Positions 44,119 to 52,360 of a DNA stretch of 64,000 nucleotides are shown in pieces; the stretch's first letter is position 1; every line of letters starts with the position of its first letter. Source of the stretch: CAG-917 sp051883555. Its GTDB lineage: Bacteria; Bacillota; Clostridia; Christensenellales; CAG-917. The DNA lies in the NCBI GenBank assembly GCA_051883555.1, contig JBJETY010000036.1:1-64000 (forward strand), written 5' to 3'. The translations under genes were made by a program, and so were the position numbers. Under the pieces are notes generated by a model. The model ran no database searches. It was not told the DNA's origin and was given only the letters and a program-made list of their open reading frames with translations.

Positions 44119-44588
44119 TAATATTCCTCAACAATCTCGGCAAAGTAAAAATCGTGCATATCGCCGTCCGCATAGAACGAACCGATTTGAGAAAGGTCAC
44201 AGTTTCCCATATCGAGTTTTGTTATAACCTTACACTCAAAATATTTTTCGCAGCCGTCGACCACAACGCCGTCTACGCTCTTTGCCTTCTTACTCATTAA
44301 ACCTGCCTTTTCCCACTTCGAGCCGTCTTTTCCGCTCAGCTTGCCGCAAATACCTATGGCGTCTTTAAACTCGCCCTGCTTTGGTACAGATATAGTAAAG
44401 ATTTTGGTTTGCTCTATAAGTTCGTGCGAATATCTCGACTTTCTGACAACAGCCAAAAAAACTTTTTTTCTCCAAAGTACGCCTGTCATACCCCACGAAA
44501 TTGTCATGACGTTATCTTTTGCACATAAAAAACCACCGGTCGTCAAAAGAGATTCAAGAGGTTTTTCCATGTTTTCAAAACTTACCAT
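44118..44588 (-). CDS. Flavin reductase-like FMN-binding protein
   Basis: 156 residues of the split-barrel flavin-reductase/FMN-binding family. NVMTISWGMTGVLWRKKVFLAVVRKSRYSHELIEQTKIFTISVP (near 27-70) is the FMN-binding core, followed by the usual LSGKDGSKWEKAG segment. ATG 44588 has GGAGG directly upstream; a start at 44600 is inside that ribosome site. The electron donor and partner are unknown. Followed by the 84-residue protein with 1-bp overlap. Confidence 0.85.
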   Translation of the reverse strand: MVSFENMEKPLESLLTTGGFLCAKDNVMTISWGMTGVLWRKKVFLAVVRKSRYSHELIEQTKIFTISVPKQGEFKDAIGICGKLSGKDGSKWEKAGLMSKKAKSVDGVVVDGCEKYFECKVITKLDMGNCDLSQIGSFYADGDMHDFYFAEIVEEY

Positions 44589-44599
44589 AATATCCTCCA

Positions 44600-44627
44600 T
44601 TGCTTGCTTTTAATTTATTAATATGAT
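44600..44627 (+). promoter_or_regulatory. queT promoter
   Basis: TTGCTT (44600-44605), 16 bp, TATGAT (44622-44627); predicted start near 44634, a few bases before the riboswitch. Confidence 0.6.
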
Positions 44628-44638
44628 AACATACTTTC

Positions 44639-44675
44639 GATGGTGTCGGCAACCCATCAATAAAAAAAACCGAGG
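44639..44675 (+). promoter_or_regulatory. preQ1-I riboswitch overlapping the queT ribosome site
   Basis: Stem GATGG / CCATC with loop TGTCGGCAAC, the conserved ACCC, an A-rich tail, and CCGA (44670-44673) that can pair with TCGG in the loop (44646-44649) to make the class I pseudoknot. GAGG (44672-44675) is the queT Shine-Dalgarno, so ligand binding would block translation. The small size, fold and queT downstream agree with preQ1-I. Confidence 0.82.
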
Positions 44676-44681
44676 TAAAAA

Positions 44682-45434
44682 ATGAAAACGAAAAAAGTTT
44701 TTATAATCTGCCGTAGCGCGCTTATAGCGGCTTTGTATTTTGTCCTTTCGATAGCCGTTCCGTCAATCAGTTTCGGAACAATCCAATTCAGAATTTCAGA
44801 AGCCCTGACTCTGCTTCCCGTTATTATGCCGGAAGCCATAGTCGGTCTTACAATCGGTTGCTTTTTCGCAAACATGTTTTTCAGTCCTTTCGGGATAATC
44901 GATATGGCTATCGGCACAACCGTAACTTTAATAGCTGCAATTCTCACTTACGTTTTGAGAAAGCATATCGCCGTATCGGCAATTCCGCCCGTCCTTTTAA
45001 ACGCTCTGTTCGTTCCTTTAATCTGGATTATCGACGGTACGGATACGCTGTACTATATAAATATGTTTTCGATATTGATTTCACAAGCTATCATTATATA
45101 CGCAATAGGACTCCCTCTCACAATTGGTCTTAAAAAAGCATTGCCTGCTATTATGGCAAAAGCGGGAAAACGCAAAACGGAGAAAAATGCAAAAAACCGC
45201 AACGCGGACAACGCTTTGCCGCTTGACGAAAGTATAAAATCAGATAGCGACGCCGCTGTTTTAAGCGAAGACGTTATGCAAGAAACAAACGTGACAAACG
45301 ATTTTTCGCTAAGCGACGAAAGGATAACCGACGAAGAAAAATCAAGCGAAAAGAACGCCGCTATTTCTTGCGATAAAAACGAGAGCGGCGTATGCAAAAG
45401 CGACGGCAAAGACGAAGAAAAAACAAACGGCTGA
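44682..45434 (+). CDS. queT: QueT-family queuosine-precursor transporter with acidic tail
   Basis: S-component-like membrane protein that imports a queuosine precursor. The first ~155 residues are the QueT domain: ALIAALYFVLSIAVPSISFGTIQFRISEALTLLPVIMPEAIVGLTIGCFFANMF, PFGIIDMAIGTTVTLIAA and SQAIIIYAIGLPLTIGLKKALP. A preQ1-I riboswitch covers the ribosome site. Beyond residue ~158 there is a ~90-residue charged tail, first basic (KRKTEKNAKNRN) then acidic, absent from typical QueT proteins. No queuosine synthesis genes are in the window. Confidence 0.93.
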   Translation: MKTKKVFIICRSALIAALYFVLSIAVPSISFGTIQFRISEALTLLPVIMPEAIVGLTIGCFFANMFFSPFGIIDMAIGTTVTLIAAILTYVLRKHIAVSAIPPVLLNALFVPLIWIIDGTDTLYYINMFSILISQAIIIYAIGLPLTIGLKKALPAIMAKAGKRKTEKNAKNRNADNALPLDESIKSDSDAAVLSEDVMQETNVTNDFSLSDERITDEEKSSEKNAAISCDKNESGVCKSDGKDEEKTNG

Positions 45435-45571
45435 ACGTTTATCTACAAGCTTTAAATTCCAAAGTTTATGAAAATGCGTACGGATAAAAAAATCTGCCTT
45501 ATATAAAAATCTCAAAAACTCTTTAATCTTTTCCGCTTTTGTGATAAACTTATTAAACCAAGGAAGAAACT

Positions 45572-47011
45572 ATGATATGCAAATTTTCTAACGACTATCT
45601 GATTGAAAGTTACACGATGGTCGACAACCTGTTTTTGAGCGAATATATGCCGTATGCGGACGAAAAGCAGATTAAGGTCTATATGTACGGTCTTTTTTTG
45701 TGCAACGTCAAAACGGACGAAAACAGTATCGACCTTATGACCAAAACGCTCGATATGACTTTCGACGAAGTCGTAAACTGTTTTTCTTTCTGGCAGGATA
45801 ACGGGCTTGTCGAAATTCTTTCCCGCTCGCCGTTGGAAATTAAATATCTTTCGTTCAAACAAAATCTTAAACCGGTGAAGAAGTATAAATCGGAAAAATT
45901 CGCCGATTTCAACGTCGGGCTTCAGAAACTCTTCCCTGACAGAATGCTTACGCCGAACGAATACAACGAATATTATTATTTCCTTGACAGCAGCCATATG
46001 GAGCAGAACGCTCTTTTGATGGTCGTGCAATATTGCATCAATCTTAAAGGAAACACAGTCAGATATCCGTATATCCTGACTGTTGCAAAGTCCTGGGTAG
46101 CAGACGGTGTCATGACGGTAGACGACGTCGAAAATAAATTGAACGAATACGAAACGCAGACGGAAGATATGCGGCTCGTGCTTAAAGCGCTGAACAGAAA
46201 AGGCGGTGCCGACCTCGAAGAAAAGCAACTGCTTCAAAAATGGACTAAAAACTGGGGATACGATATAACCGCTATCGTTTATCTTGCCAAAAGTTTAAAG
46301 AGCAAAACTTTCAAAAAACTCGACTCTACCCTTGACGAATATTATCGACTTGCGATTTACACAGAAAGTCAGATGAAAGATTATCAGGCAAAGAGAGAAA
46401 GCCTTATGAATCTGGCAATCAAAATAAACAAAACAATCGGAGTTTTTTACGAATCGCTCGAACACGTCGTCGAAACCTACACCGTTCCTTGGACTCAGAA
46501 AGGATTTGACGAAAATACGTTGCTGAAAATTGCCCACTACTGTTTTATGACGGGGATACGGAATCTCGAAGGCATGAACGCTATGATAAACAAATTCCAC
46601 GCTATGGGCATATCGACGGTTGACGGTATTAACGCGTTTATCGCAAAGCACGTTGCAAACGACGAGGCAATCAAGGAAATACTCTTAAAAACGGGAGAAA
46701 TTCGCGGCGTTATCAACAGCGACAGAGAATATTTCAAAACGTGGGAATCGGTCTGGGGCTTTGAACGCGACGTAATAAATTATGCGGCGGAACAAGCCGT
46801 AGGCAAAACCTATCCTATAAAATATATGAATCAACTTTTGTCCGGCTATAAACAACAAGGTATCGATACCGTTGAAAAAGCTAAATCGTTTAATCCGTCG
46901 CAAACCGTAAAGAAAACGCAAAACGATTATATGCAAAGAGAATACAGCAAAGAAGAGCTTGCTTCTATTTTCACAAACACCACAAACTTTGACGGAAGTG
47001 ATATAGAATGA
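45572..47011 (+). CDS. DnaD-domain replication protein
   Basis: 479 residues. The N-terminal ~100 form a winged-helix-like region (MPYADEKQIKVYMYGLFLCNVKTDENSIDLMTKTLDMTFDEVVNCFSFWQDNGLVEIL); later segments look like repeated DnaD/DnaB_2 modules (ELLQKWTKNWGYDITAIVYLAK; LKIAHYCFMTGIRNLEGMNAMINKF; WESVWGFERDVINYAAEQA). Relatives act with DnaI in helicase loading. GGAAG lies upstream of the ATG and the DnaI-like gene overlaps by 4 bp, matching that role. Confidence 0.88.
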   Translation: MICKFSNDYLIESYTMVDNLFLSEYMPYADEKQIKVYMYGLFLCNVKTDENSIDLMTKTLDMTFDEVVNCFSFWQDNGLVEILSRSPLEIKYLSFKQNLKPVKKYKSEKFADFNVGLQKLFPDRMLTPNEYNEYYYFLDSSHMEQNALLMVVQYCINLKGNTVRYPYILTVAKSWVADGVMTVDDVENKLNEYETQTEDMRLVLKALNRKGGADLEEKQLLQKWTKNWGYDITAIVYLAKSLKSKTFKKLDSTLDEYYRLAIYTESQMKDYQAKRESLMNLAIKINKTIGVFYESLEHVVETYTVPWTQKGFDENTLLKIAHYCFMTGIRNLEGMNAMINKFHAMGISTVDGINAFIAKHVANDEAIKEILLKTGEIRGVINSDREYFKTWESVWGFERDVINYAAEQAVGKTYPIKYMNQLLSGYKQQGIDTVEKAKSFNPSQTVKKTQNDYMQREYSKEELASIFTNTTNFDGSDIE

Positions 47012-47943
47012 GAAAGGATATTTTAAAAAAAGCAACCGATAAGGTAAAAGCCAATCATATTCAGGCTTTAAAAAACGCCGACCTTGCATGGGAAAAAGCT
47101 TTGGCGATTCCCGAAATAGCGCAAAAGTACGACGCTTTCAAAACCTTGGAATACGATAAAATCAAAGCGGAAACCTTCGGCATAAAGTCAAACATCGACA
47201 AGGAAATAGATTCGGCGAAAAACGCCTATTTAAAGGCTCTTGACGAACACGGCTTTTCTGAAAGTAACTTTGACGTTAAATACAACTGCTCTAAATGCCG
47301 TGACAGCGGAGTTTACGACGACAAACCTTGCGATTGCGTTATTAAACTTTATTATAGCCTTTTGAACGAATCGGTATCCAAAAGCGGTTCAAACCGCCAC
47401 ACGGTAAGCGATTTTATCGTAAACGGCGAGGCCGATAAAAAGCATCTTGACTTTGTAAATACCGTCATAGACAAATTTCCTACAAAAAAGACTCTGAATT
47501 TTATCTTTAGCGGCTATACCGGCGTAGGTAAAACTTTTATGGCAAGTTGCATAGCAAACGGAGTGTCGGAAAAAGGATACGGCACAGTCTTTCTTTCCGC
47601 CTTCGAAATCACTCAAAGATGCCTTAAATATCATACGTCGTCGCTATCAGAGCGTGAAGGCATGCTCGACGATATTTTAGAATGCGATCTGCTTGTTATC
47701 GATGATCTCGGTACGGAAGCAATGCTTAAAAACGTTACCGTCGAATATTTATTGCTGATAATTTCAGAAAGAATAGCGCACTCAAAACATACGATAATCA
47801 CCACCAACCTTTCAAAAGAGCAAATCGGTGAAAGATACGGCGAAAGGTTTTTCAGCAGACTGTTTTCAGAACAATATGCAAGTTTAAAAACTATTGGCGG
47901 TGAAGATAAACGCCTTAAAAAATCAAATGCAAAGGCTAATTAA
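47008..47943 (+). CDS. DnaI/DnaC-type helicase loader ATPase
   Basis: 311 residues. A cysteine cluster CSKCRDSGVYDDKPCDC near 91-108 (probable zinc site, as in DnaI), then an AAA+ ATPase: FIFSGYTGVGKTFMASCIANG near 165-185 (Walker A), LLVIDDLGTEAM near 230 (Walker B), TIITTNLSKEQIGERYGERFFSRLF near 265-290 (sensor I and arginine-finger region). Loads the replicative helicase at the origin or during restart. The ATG overlaps the DnaD gene stop (ATGA). Confidence 0.92.
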   Translation: MRKDILKKATDKVKANHIQALKNADLAWEKALAIPEIAQKYDAFKTLEYDKIKAETFGIKSNIDKEIDSAKNAYLKALDEHGFSESNFDVKYNCSKCRDSGVYDDKPCDCVIKLYYSLLNESVSKSGSNRHTVSDFIVNGEADKKHLDFVNTVIDKFPTKKTLNFIFSGYTGVGKTFMASCIANGVSEKGYGTVFLSAFEITQRCLKYHTSSLSEREGMLDDILECDLLVIDDLGTEAMLKNVTVEYLLLIISERIAHSKHTIITTNLSKEQIGERYGERFFSRLFSEQYASLKTIGGEDKRLKKSNAKAN

Positions 47944-48131
47944 AAAATAGATTTTTATGCAACAAAATTTATATTGCAAATAAAATGTTTTTATAAATAA
48001 AATATTGTGAATAAAAAATATTGTTAATAGCAAATAAAAATATTGCAAATAGTAAATAGAAATATTGTTAATAGAAATTATTTAAATAAGATTTAAATAA
48101 AATTTAAGATTTAAATAAAATTTATTTAAAC

Positions 48132-48160
48132 AAAAAACGGCGTTAAAACGCCGTTTTTTT
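48132..48160. terminator. Bidirectional terminator, dnaI-like gene and transketolase
   Basis: AAAAAACGGCGTT / AACGCCGTTTTTT with A/T runs on both sides. The ~180 bases before it are AT-rich degenerate repeats (ATATTGYWAATAG-like). Confidence 0.85.
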
Positions 48161-48192
48161 TATTGAAATAATAGCAATAAATTTAACAACAA

Positions 48193-49122
48193 TTATTTGT
48201 TTTTTATCATTTCCTTAACTTTCAAAACGATATCTTCAGCTCTCATTTTGTAGATTTCTTTCAGATACGGCATCTTGCCGACTTCACCGAAACAATTCGG
48301 AACACCGATGGCGTCCATCTTTGTCGGATGATTTTTTGAAAGAACTTCGCTTACCGCGCTGAAAAGTCCGCCCGTAATTTCGTGGTTTTCACACGTAAGC
48401 ACAAGACCTGTTTTTTTAGCGCTATTTACGATTGTTTCGGCATCGATTGGCTTTATCGTATGAACGTTTATAATCTCTGCCGATATTCCTTCGCTTTTTA
48501 AAATTTCGTTGGCTTTCATGGTTTCCTGCACCATGATGCCGCTGCAACAGATTGTAATATCCTTTCCTTCCTGAATGACGTCGGCTTTGAAAAGGTCGAA
48601 TTTATAATCCTTTTCATCGAACACCTTTTCAAGCGTTTTTCTGAAAAGACGAATATACATTGTGCCGTCGTATGCGATTATCGCAGGCATAGCGGCTTTG
48701 AGTTGCACTTCGTCAACCGGTTCGAATATTACGATATCCGCAACGGAACGAAGAGTTCCGATATCGTCCATACCCATATGAGTGCCGCCGTTTATTTCCG
48801 CGCTGATGCCGGGGTCCGTTCCGACTATTTTTACGTTTTGTTTAGAATAAAGACAAGATAAAGTAATCTGGTCGCACACGCGCCTTGTAGCAAACGGAGC
48901 AAAGGAAGAAACGAACGGTTTAAAACCGTAACTGCTAAGTCCCGCCGCAATGGAAATCATATTCTGCTCGGCAATTCCTACGTTAAAAGACCGCTCCGGA
49001 AATGCCTTATGGATAGGCGCAGATTTTATACAGTTGGCAAGGTCGGCGTCTAAAACTACGATTTTATCGTCGTTTTTCATAGCCTCTAAAAGTGCGCCGA
49101 TAAAGACTTCACGCATTTCCAT
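48193..49122 (-). CDS. Transketolase, C-terminal subunit
   Basis: 309 residues with the pyrimidine-binding and C-terminal transketolase domains. Catalytic-site segment FNVGIAEQNMISIAAGLSSYGFKPFVSSFAPFATRR near 46-80 and GTHMGMDDIGTLRS near 112 are typical. With the N-terminal subunit it forms a two-gene transketolase of the pentose phosphate pathway. The ATG overlaps the N-subunit stop (TAATG) with GGAGGG upstream. A DXS-type or other two-subunit thiamine enzyme is less likely. Confidence 0.93.
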   Translation of the reverse strand: MEMREVFIGALLEAMKNDDKIVVLDADLANCIKSAPIHKAFPERSFNVGIAEQNMISIAAGLSSYGFKPFVSSFAPFATRRVCDQITLSCLYSKQNVKIVGTDPGISAEINGGTHMGMDDIGTLRSVADIVIFEPVDEVQLKAAMPAIIAYDGTMYIRLFRKTLEKVFDEKDYKFDLFKADVIQEGKDITICCSGIMVQETMKANEILKSEGISAEIINVHTIKPIDAETIVNSAKKTGLVLTCENHEITGGLFSAVSEVLSKNHPTKMDAIGVPNCFGEVGKMPYLKEIYKMRAEDIVLKVKEMIKNK

Positions 49123-49931
49123 TATTTAGCCCTCCTTATCTCTTCGATAGCCGCATTAACGGCTTCTTCGTTCAACGAAAGGCTGTGACACGCATAACCC
49201 TTTTCTTCTATACTCTTTACGCCCTTTCCTTTTACGGTTTTTGCAATAATCATCGTAGGTCTGTCCTGACTCTTTGCGTTTTTAATCGCTTCGTCGATTT
49301 GCGTTAAATCGTGGCCGTCGATAACAATCGTATTCCAGTTGAAACTTTCCCATTTCTTGTCCAAAGGTTCCAATGAATTTATATCGTCGGTGTTTCCGTC
49401 GATTTGCATTCCGTTGTAATCGGTAAAAGCAATGAGATTGCTAAGTTTTGCCTGAGCTGCATACATAGCGGCTTCCCAGACTTGTCCTTCCTGACTTTCG
49501 CCGTCGCCGATAATAGCGTAAATCGTTGCGCCGTCGTTTTTAAGACGACTTCCCAAAGCAACGCCTACCGCGCATGAGAAACCTTGACCAAGACTTCCCG
49601 TAGTCATATCTACGCCGGGAGTTTTATTCATATCACAATGGCTTGGAAGAAGCGTGCCCGATTTATTGAGCGTCAAAAGCAAATCTTTGCTGAAATAACC
49701 GCGATTGGCAAGGGTCGCATATACGGCAGGTCCCGCATGACCTTTTGAAACGACAAGTCTGTCCCTGCCTTCCATTTTCGGATTAGACGGGTCGACGTTC
49801 ATATGCTTAAAATACAAACTCGCTAAAATTTCTACAATCGACAAACTTCCGCCGATATGTCCGACGCCGATTGAGCCGATACATTTGAGCGTGTCTATGC
49901 GAATTTCTTTGCATATCTCTTGTAAATTCAT
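49122..49931 (-). CDS. Transketolase, N-terminal subunit
   Basis: 269 residues with the thiamine-diphosphate binding half: IGSIGVGHIGGSLSIVEILASLYF near 18-41, GSLGQGFSCAVGVALGSRL near 112-130 and the ThDP motif IIGDGESQEGQVWEAAMYAAQAKLSNLIAFTDYNG near 140-173. ATG 49931 has GAGG at proper spacing; an upstream frame start at 49967 adds nothing family-like. Split transketolase is common in Clostridia. Confidence 0.93.
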   Translation of the reverse strand: MNLQEICKEIRIDTLKCIGSIGVGHIGGSLSIVEILASLYFKHMNVDPSNPKMEGRDRLVVSKGHAGPAVYATLANRGYFSKDLLLTLNKSGTLLPSHCDMNKTPGVDMTTGSLGQGFSCAVGVALGSRLKNDGATIYAIIGDGESQEGQVWEAAMYAAQAKLSNLIAFTDYNGMQIDGNTDDINSLEPLDKKWESFNWNTIVIDGHDLTQIDEAIKNAKSQDRPTMIIAKTVKGKGVKSIEEKGYACHSLSLNEEAVNAAIEEIRRAK

Positions 49932-50171
49932 AGTATACCTCTTTAGTTGTTTTAAGTCTATCACCACTAAAAATCTTTGTCAACGAAATGACCTTTTATA
50001 AGCTAAAATTAAAAAATAAAACAAAGCGGAAATAATAAAAACAATCCGATTAAGAGCAGTTCCCATAGAGAATGTAGACTTATGATAAAAAAATCTCGGT
50101 TATCTTATCCGAGATTTTTTTATTTTCAATTCACTTACATAATTTTTTCTTGGTATACATAATGACACCTA

Positions 50172-50669
50172 TTATTTATGCAATGTGCTAAACATAATAG
50201 CTGTGGATGCAGCGACTGATGCGCTATGTTGTATTGCGTTGACAAGCTCCATATTTCTTATATTTTCTAATTTCTGCTTGTAAAATTCTTTCTCGTCATT
50301 GCTCATATCATCACATTTCAAATAATTTAAATATAAGTTTTTAATTTGCGGCAAAAAATTCCTTGGTCCTTTTTTTATGGCTCTACGCCCACCCAGGTTC
50401 ATCAAAAGTATAAAAAAAACACCTAACCCAAGCGAGCCTATACCATATACTTTTTCAAATAGCGCACCTATAGGTTCCCTTTCATATCCCGAAAAGGTGA
50501 TTTCAGGCGGGGTGGTAAAACCAATAATCATCAAAATAAGACCAACTACAATTAAAAGCGAGCCAATAATATTCCAAATTAAAATTGCTTTTTTTGCCTT
50601 CATTATATGTTGTTCTCGACAATTTTCCACTTCATGATAATATTGATTTTCGGCTTCTTTAATCGTCAT
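50172..50669 (-). CDS. Uncharacterised two-span membrane protein
   Basis: 165 residues. Two hydrophobic segments near 28-50 (ILIWNIIGSLLIVVGLILMIIGF) and 75-93 (YGIGSLGLGVFFILLMNLG), joined by a short loop, then a ~70-residue soluble C-terminal part (NEDEKEFYKQKLENIRN-like helix, ending HSASVAASTAIMFSTLHK). GGGAGG precedes the ATG. It overlaps the upstream 73-residue gene by 11 bp, so the two form a cassette downstream of the structured RNA at 50902-51104. No family recognised. Confidence 0.7.
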   Translation of the reverse strand: MTIKEAENQYYHEVENCREQHIMKAKKAILIWNIIGSLLIVVGLILMIIGFTTPPEITFSGYEREPIGALFEKVYGIGSLGLGVFFILLMNLGGRRAIKKGPRNFLPQIKNLYLNYLKCDDMSNDEKEFYKQKLENIRNMELVNAIQHSASVAASTAIMFSTLHK

Positions 50670-50880
50670 TGTTTATATCCTCCCAATCTTTCTTTGTCTG
50701 TCTTTTTTTGATTGCTTTTGTGAATTTACTAAAAGAATGTTCTTTTGTAGATTTCAAAATACCTTTCTTATTTGATGTCTTAAATCCCGTTGATGTCTCT
50801 TTGTCGCAAATCTCCATATACTCGCTTAAATGTATCAGAGCGTAGGCAATATCGTCAGTACTGATTTTTTCATGTTTCAT
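50659..50880 (-). CDS. Uncharacterised small basic protein, first gene of cassette
   Basis: 73 residues: an N-terminal helix-like part (KISTDDIAYALIHLSEYMEICDK) and a lysine-rich C-terminal half. GAGG nine bases before the ATG. It lies 20 bp after the terminator of the 50902-51104 RNA and may be expressed by readthrough of it. No family recognised. Confidence 0.6.
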   Translation of the reverse strand: MKHEKISTDDIAYALIHLSEYMEICDKETSTGFKTSNKKGILKSTKEHSFSKFTKAIKKRQTKKDWEDINNDD

Positions 50881-50901
50881 TTATTTTTACCTCTGTAAAA
50901 T

Positions 50902-50930
50902 AAAAAGTGCGCCTACCGAAGTAAACGCAC
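50902..50930 (-). terminator. Terminator of the structured RNA
   Basis: Minus strand: GTGCGTTTAC-TTCG-GTAGGCGCAC (10 bp with G-T pairs, TTCG tetraloop) followed by TTTTTATTTT; 20 bp before the 73-residue ORF. Confidence 0.88.
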
Positions 50931-51104
50931 AAAAAACGCAAACTCCGATAGTCGCCAAACCAACTGAAAAGCAAGAACAAATCTACGCTATATCCAGTAC
51001 GAATTTGCATTTTTATCAAATTCATTATGGACATAACGCAAAAAGAATATAATTACCTCAAAAGATAAAAATAGTCCTTGCCTAATTTATTCAGTTGGTT
51101 TGGC
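50902..51104 (-). ncRNA. Structured RNA, 6S-like shape or attenuator leader
   Basis: Minus strand. The promoter at 51111-51139 predicts +1 at 51104. The 5' end pairs perfectly over 15 bp with 50954-50968 (arms 51090-51104 and 50954-50968), extended by GCAAG/CTTGC (50971-50975, 51077-51081). Inside are a large asymmetric bubble, an 8-bp stem (TGGACATA 51028-51035 with TATATCCA 50989-50996) and an apical 7-bp hairpin (51001-51007 with 51017-51023). A 10-bp TTCG-loop terminator ends it at 50902-50930. Confidence 0.65.
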
Positions 51105-51110
51105 ATAATT

Positions 51111-51139
51111 ATTATATCACATATAAAATATTTTATCAA
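51111..51139 (-). promoter_or_regulatory. Promoter of the structured RNA
   Basis: Minus strand: TTGATA (51139-51134), 17 bp, TATAAT (51116-51111). The predicted +1 (51104) is the first base of the closing stem. Confidence 0.85.
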
Positions 51140-51162
51140 GTAGTTTTTAGTGGACAAAAGAA

Positions 51163-51187
51163 AACTCGACTTAAAAAAAGTCGAGTT
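51163..51187 (-). terminator. Terminator upstream of the structured RNA promoter
   Basis: AACTCGACTT-TTTTT-AAGTCGAGTT, 10-bp stem, followed on the minus strand by TTCTTTTG. Confidence 0.75.
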
Positions 51188-51220
51188 GTAATTAAAGTGA
51201 TATTGTTTGAATTGTAAACA

Positions 51221-51380
51221 GTTATATTTTTAGAGTAGTCTAAAAGTTATATTTTGACTTGCAGTCAAAGTTATATTAAATAAATCCTTAACTTGCCGAT
51301 AGGCAATATAACTTGCGAAAGCAAATGTCAAAATCCGTTTACGGATTTATTTAGTTGCCGAATCCCTTGTAGGGACTCGG
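51221..51380. repeat. Ladder of six small hairpins with GTTATATT spacers
   Basis: Hairpins at 51228-51245, 51253-51269, 51293-51306, 51313-51324, 51331-51348 and 51358-51380, each of different sequence with a 3-5-base loop. GTTATATT stands at 51221, 51246 and 51270, and inverted as AATATAAC at 51305-51312. Confidence 0.8.
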
Positions 51381-51457
51381 TTAAGTTGGATTGTTTTTGT
51401 CGTTTGATTTAGCGTTCGCAAAAAAATGCTGTCCTAGCCGTATCGAAACGCTTATTA

Positions 51458-51991
51458 TTAATGGCTTTGATGATGCAACGTATCGATCAACAAACCGATT
51501 ATAAGAAGATAATGTTTCGGAACGGATTCGTTAAGAATCTCCACTTTATACGTATCTGCGATTTTGAAAACCTTTTTATTGACTTTTGCTATAAGTCTTT
51601 CCTCTTTAGGAAGCGACTTGTCCTTAATCTTCCAATTGAATCCGATAAAGCTGCCGGTTATTCTGAGTTTATGCTCGACTCCGTTTTCGTCGACGTATTC
51701 AAGATAGCCTCTGCGCCTTAAAGGCATATGGAAACCTTCTTTGAATCTGGCAATCGGATTGCTCGCTTTGTTCTCTGCGATATATCCTTCTGCTATGTCG
51801 AATTTAGCAAAAATAAAGGATATTCTCGATACTACCGTAAGAATAGGATTGCCTTGCGGGTCGGAAATTATGAATTTCTTATGGAAAAACGTCCATTCGC
51901 TTCTTACTAAATATTGAACGGTATCATGCTCGTCTAAAATAGAATAATTTTCGAGGACTGACCAAAATTTTTGTTTGATATAAAGTTCCAT
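51458..51991 (-). CDS. LURP-one-related (Tubby-like) protein
   Basis: 177 residues matching the LURP-one/DUF567 Tubby-like beta-barrel: MELYIKQKFWSVLENYSILDEHDTVQYLVRSEWTFFHKKFIISDPQGNPILTV at the start, then FAKFDIAEG and RRRGYLEYVDENG. The closing hydrophobic helix (KHYLLIIGLLIDTLHH) is the usual central helix of the barrel. Function of bacterial members is unknown, with phospholipid binding suggested by the fold. GGAGG precedes the ATG. Confidence 0.85.
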   Translation of the reverse strand: MELYIKQKFWSVLENYSILDEHDTVQYLVRSEWTFFHKKFIISDPQGNPILTVVSRISFIFAKFDIAEGYIAENKASNPIARFKEGFHMPLRRRGYLEYVDENGVEHKLRITGSFIGFNWKIKDKSLPKEERLIAKVNKKVFKIADTYKVEILNESVPKHYLLIIGLLIDTLHHQSH

Positions 51992-52360
51992 TTTCTCTCC
52001 TCCTGAAAACTTATATATTCAGTATATCATAGCGCTAGCGATTATTCAATACGCAACGCAAAAAAAAAATAAAAATTATTAAATAATATAAATAGATTAA
52101 GTGATTAAATTATATTAAGCGATTGAAACTTATAAATGCGTTAAACAATATGCGATTAAACAAATTATAAATGCTTTAAGCAATAACAAACGATTAAACA
52201 AATTATAAATGCGTTAAATATTAAGCAATTAAACTAAAACATTAAATGAAAACCGTTGAATAAAAAAATCACGCTCTTTACGGCGTGATTTTTATTTAGC
52301 ATAGTATTAACCAACCTTAGCGTATTGAAAATTTTAACAACCGTCAAAGCGACTGCCGTT
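51992..52360. other. AT-rich degenerate repeat region and terminator
   Basis: Between about 52085 and 52235 a unit near GATTAAACAAATTATAAATGC recurs (two long copies near 52153 and 52192 plus partial ones). A bidirectional terminator, ATCACGC/GCGTGAT with A/T runs, lies at 52263-52293 after folBK. No gene. Confidence 0.6.

Noticed and set aside
50880..51040. Short minus-strand ORFs inside the structured RNA, including a hydrophobic one resembling a type I toxin peptide
   Set aside because: No ribosome site; the hydrophobic frame has only an internal TTG; structure and terminator explain the region better.
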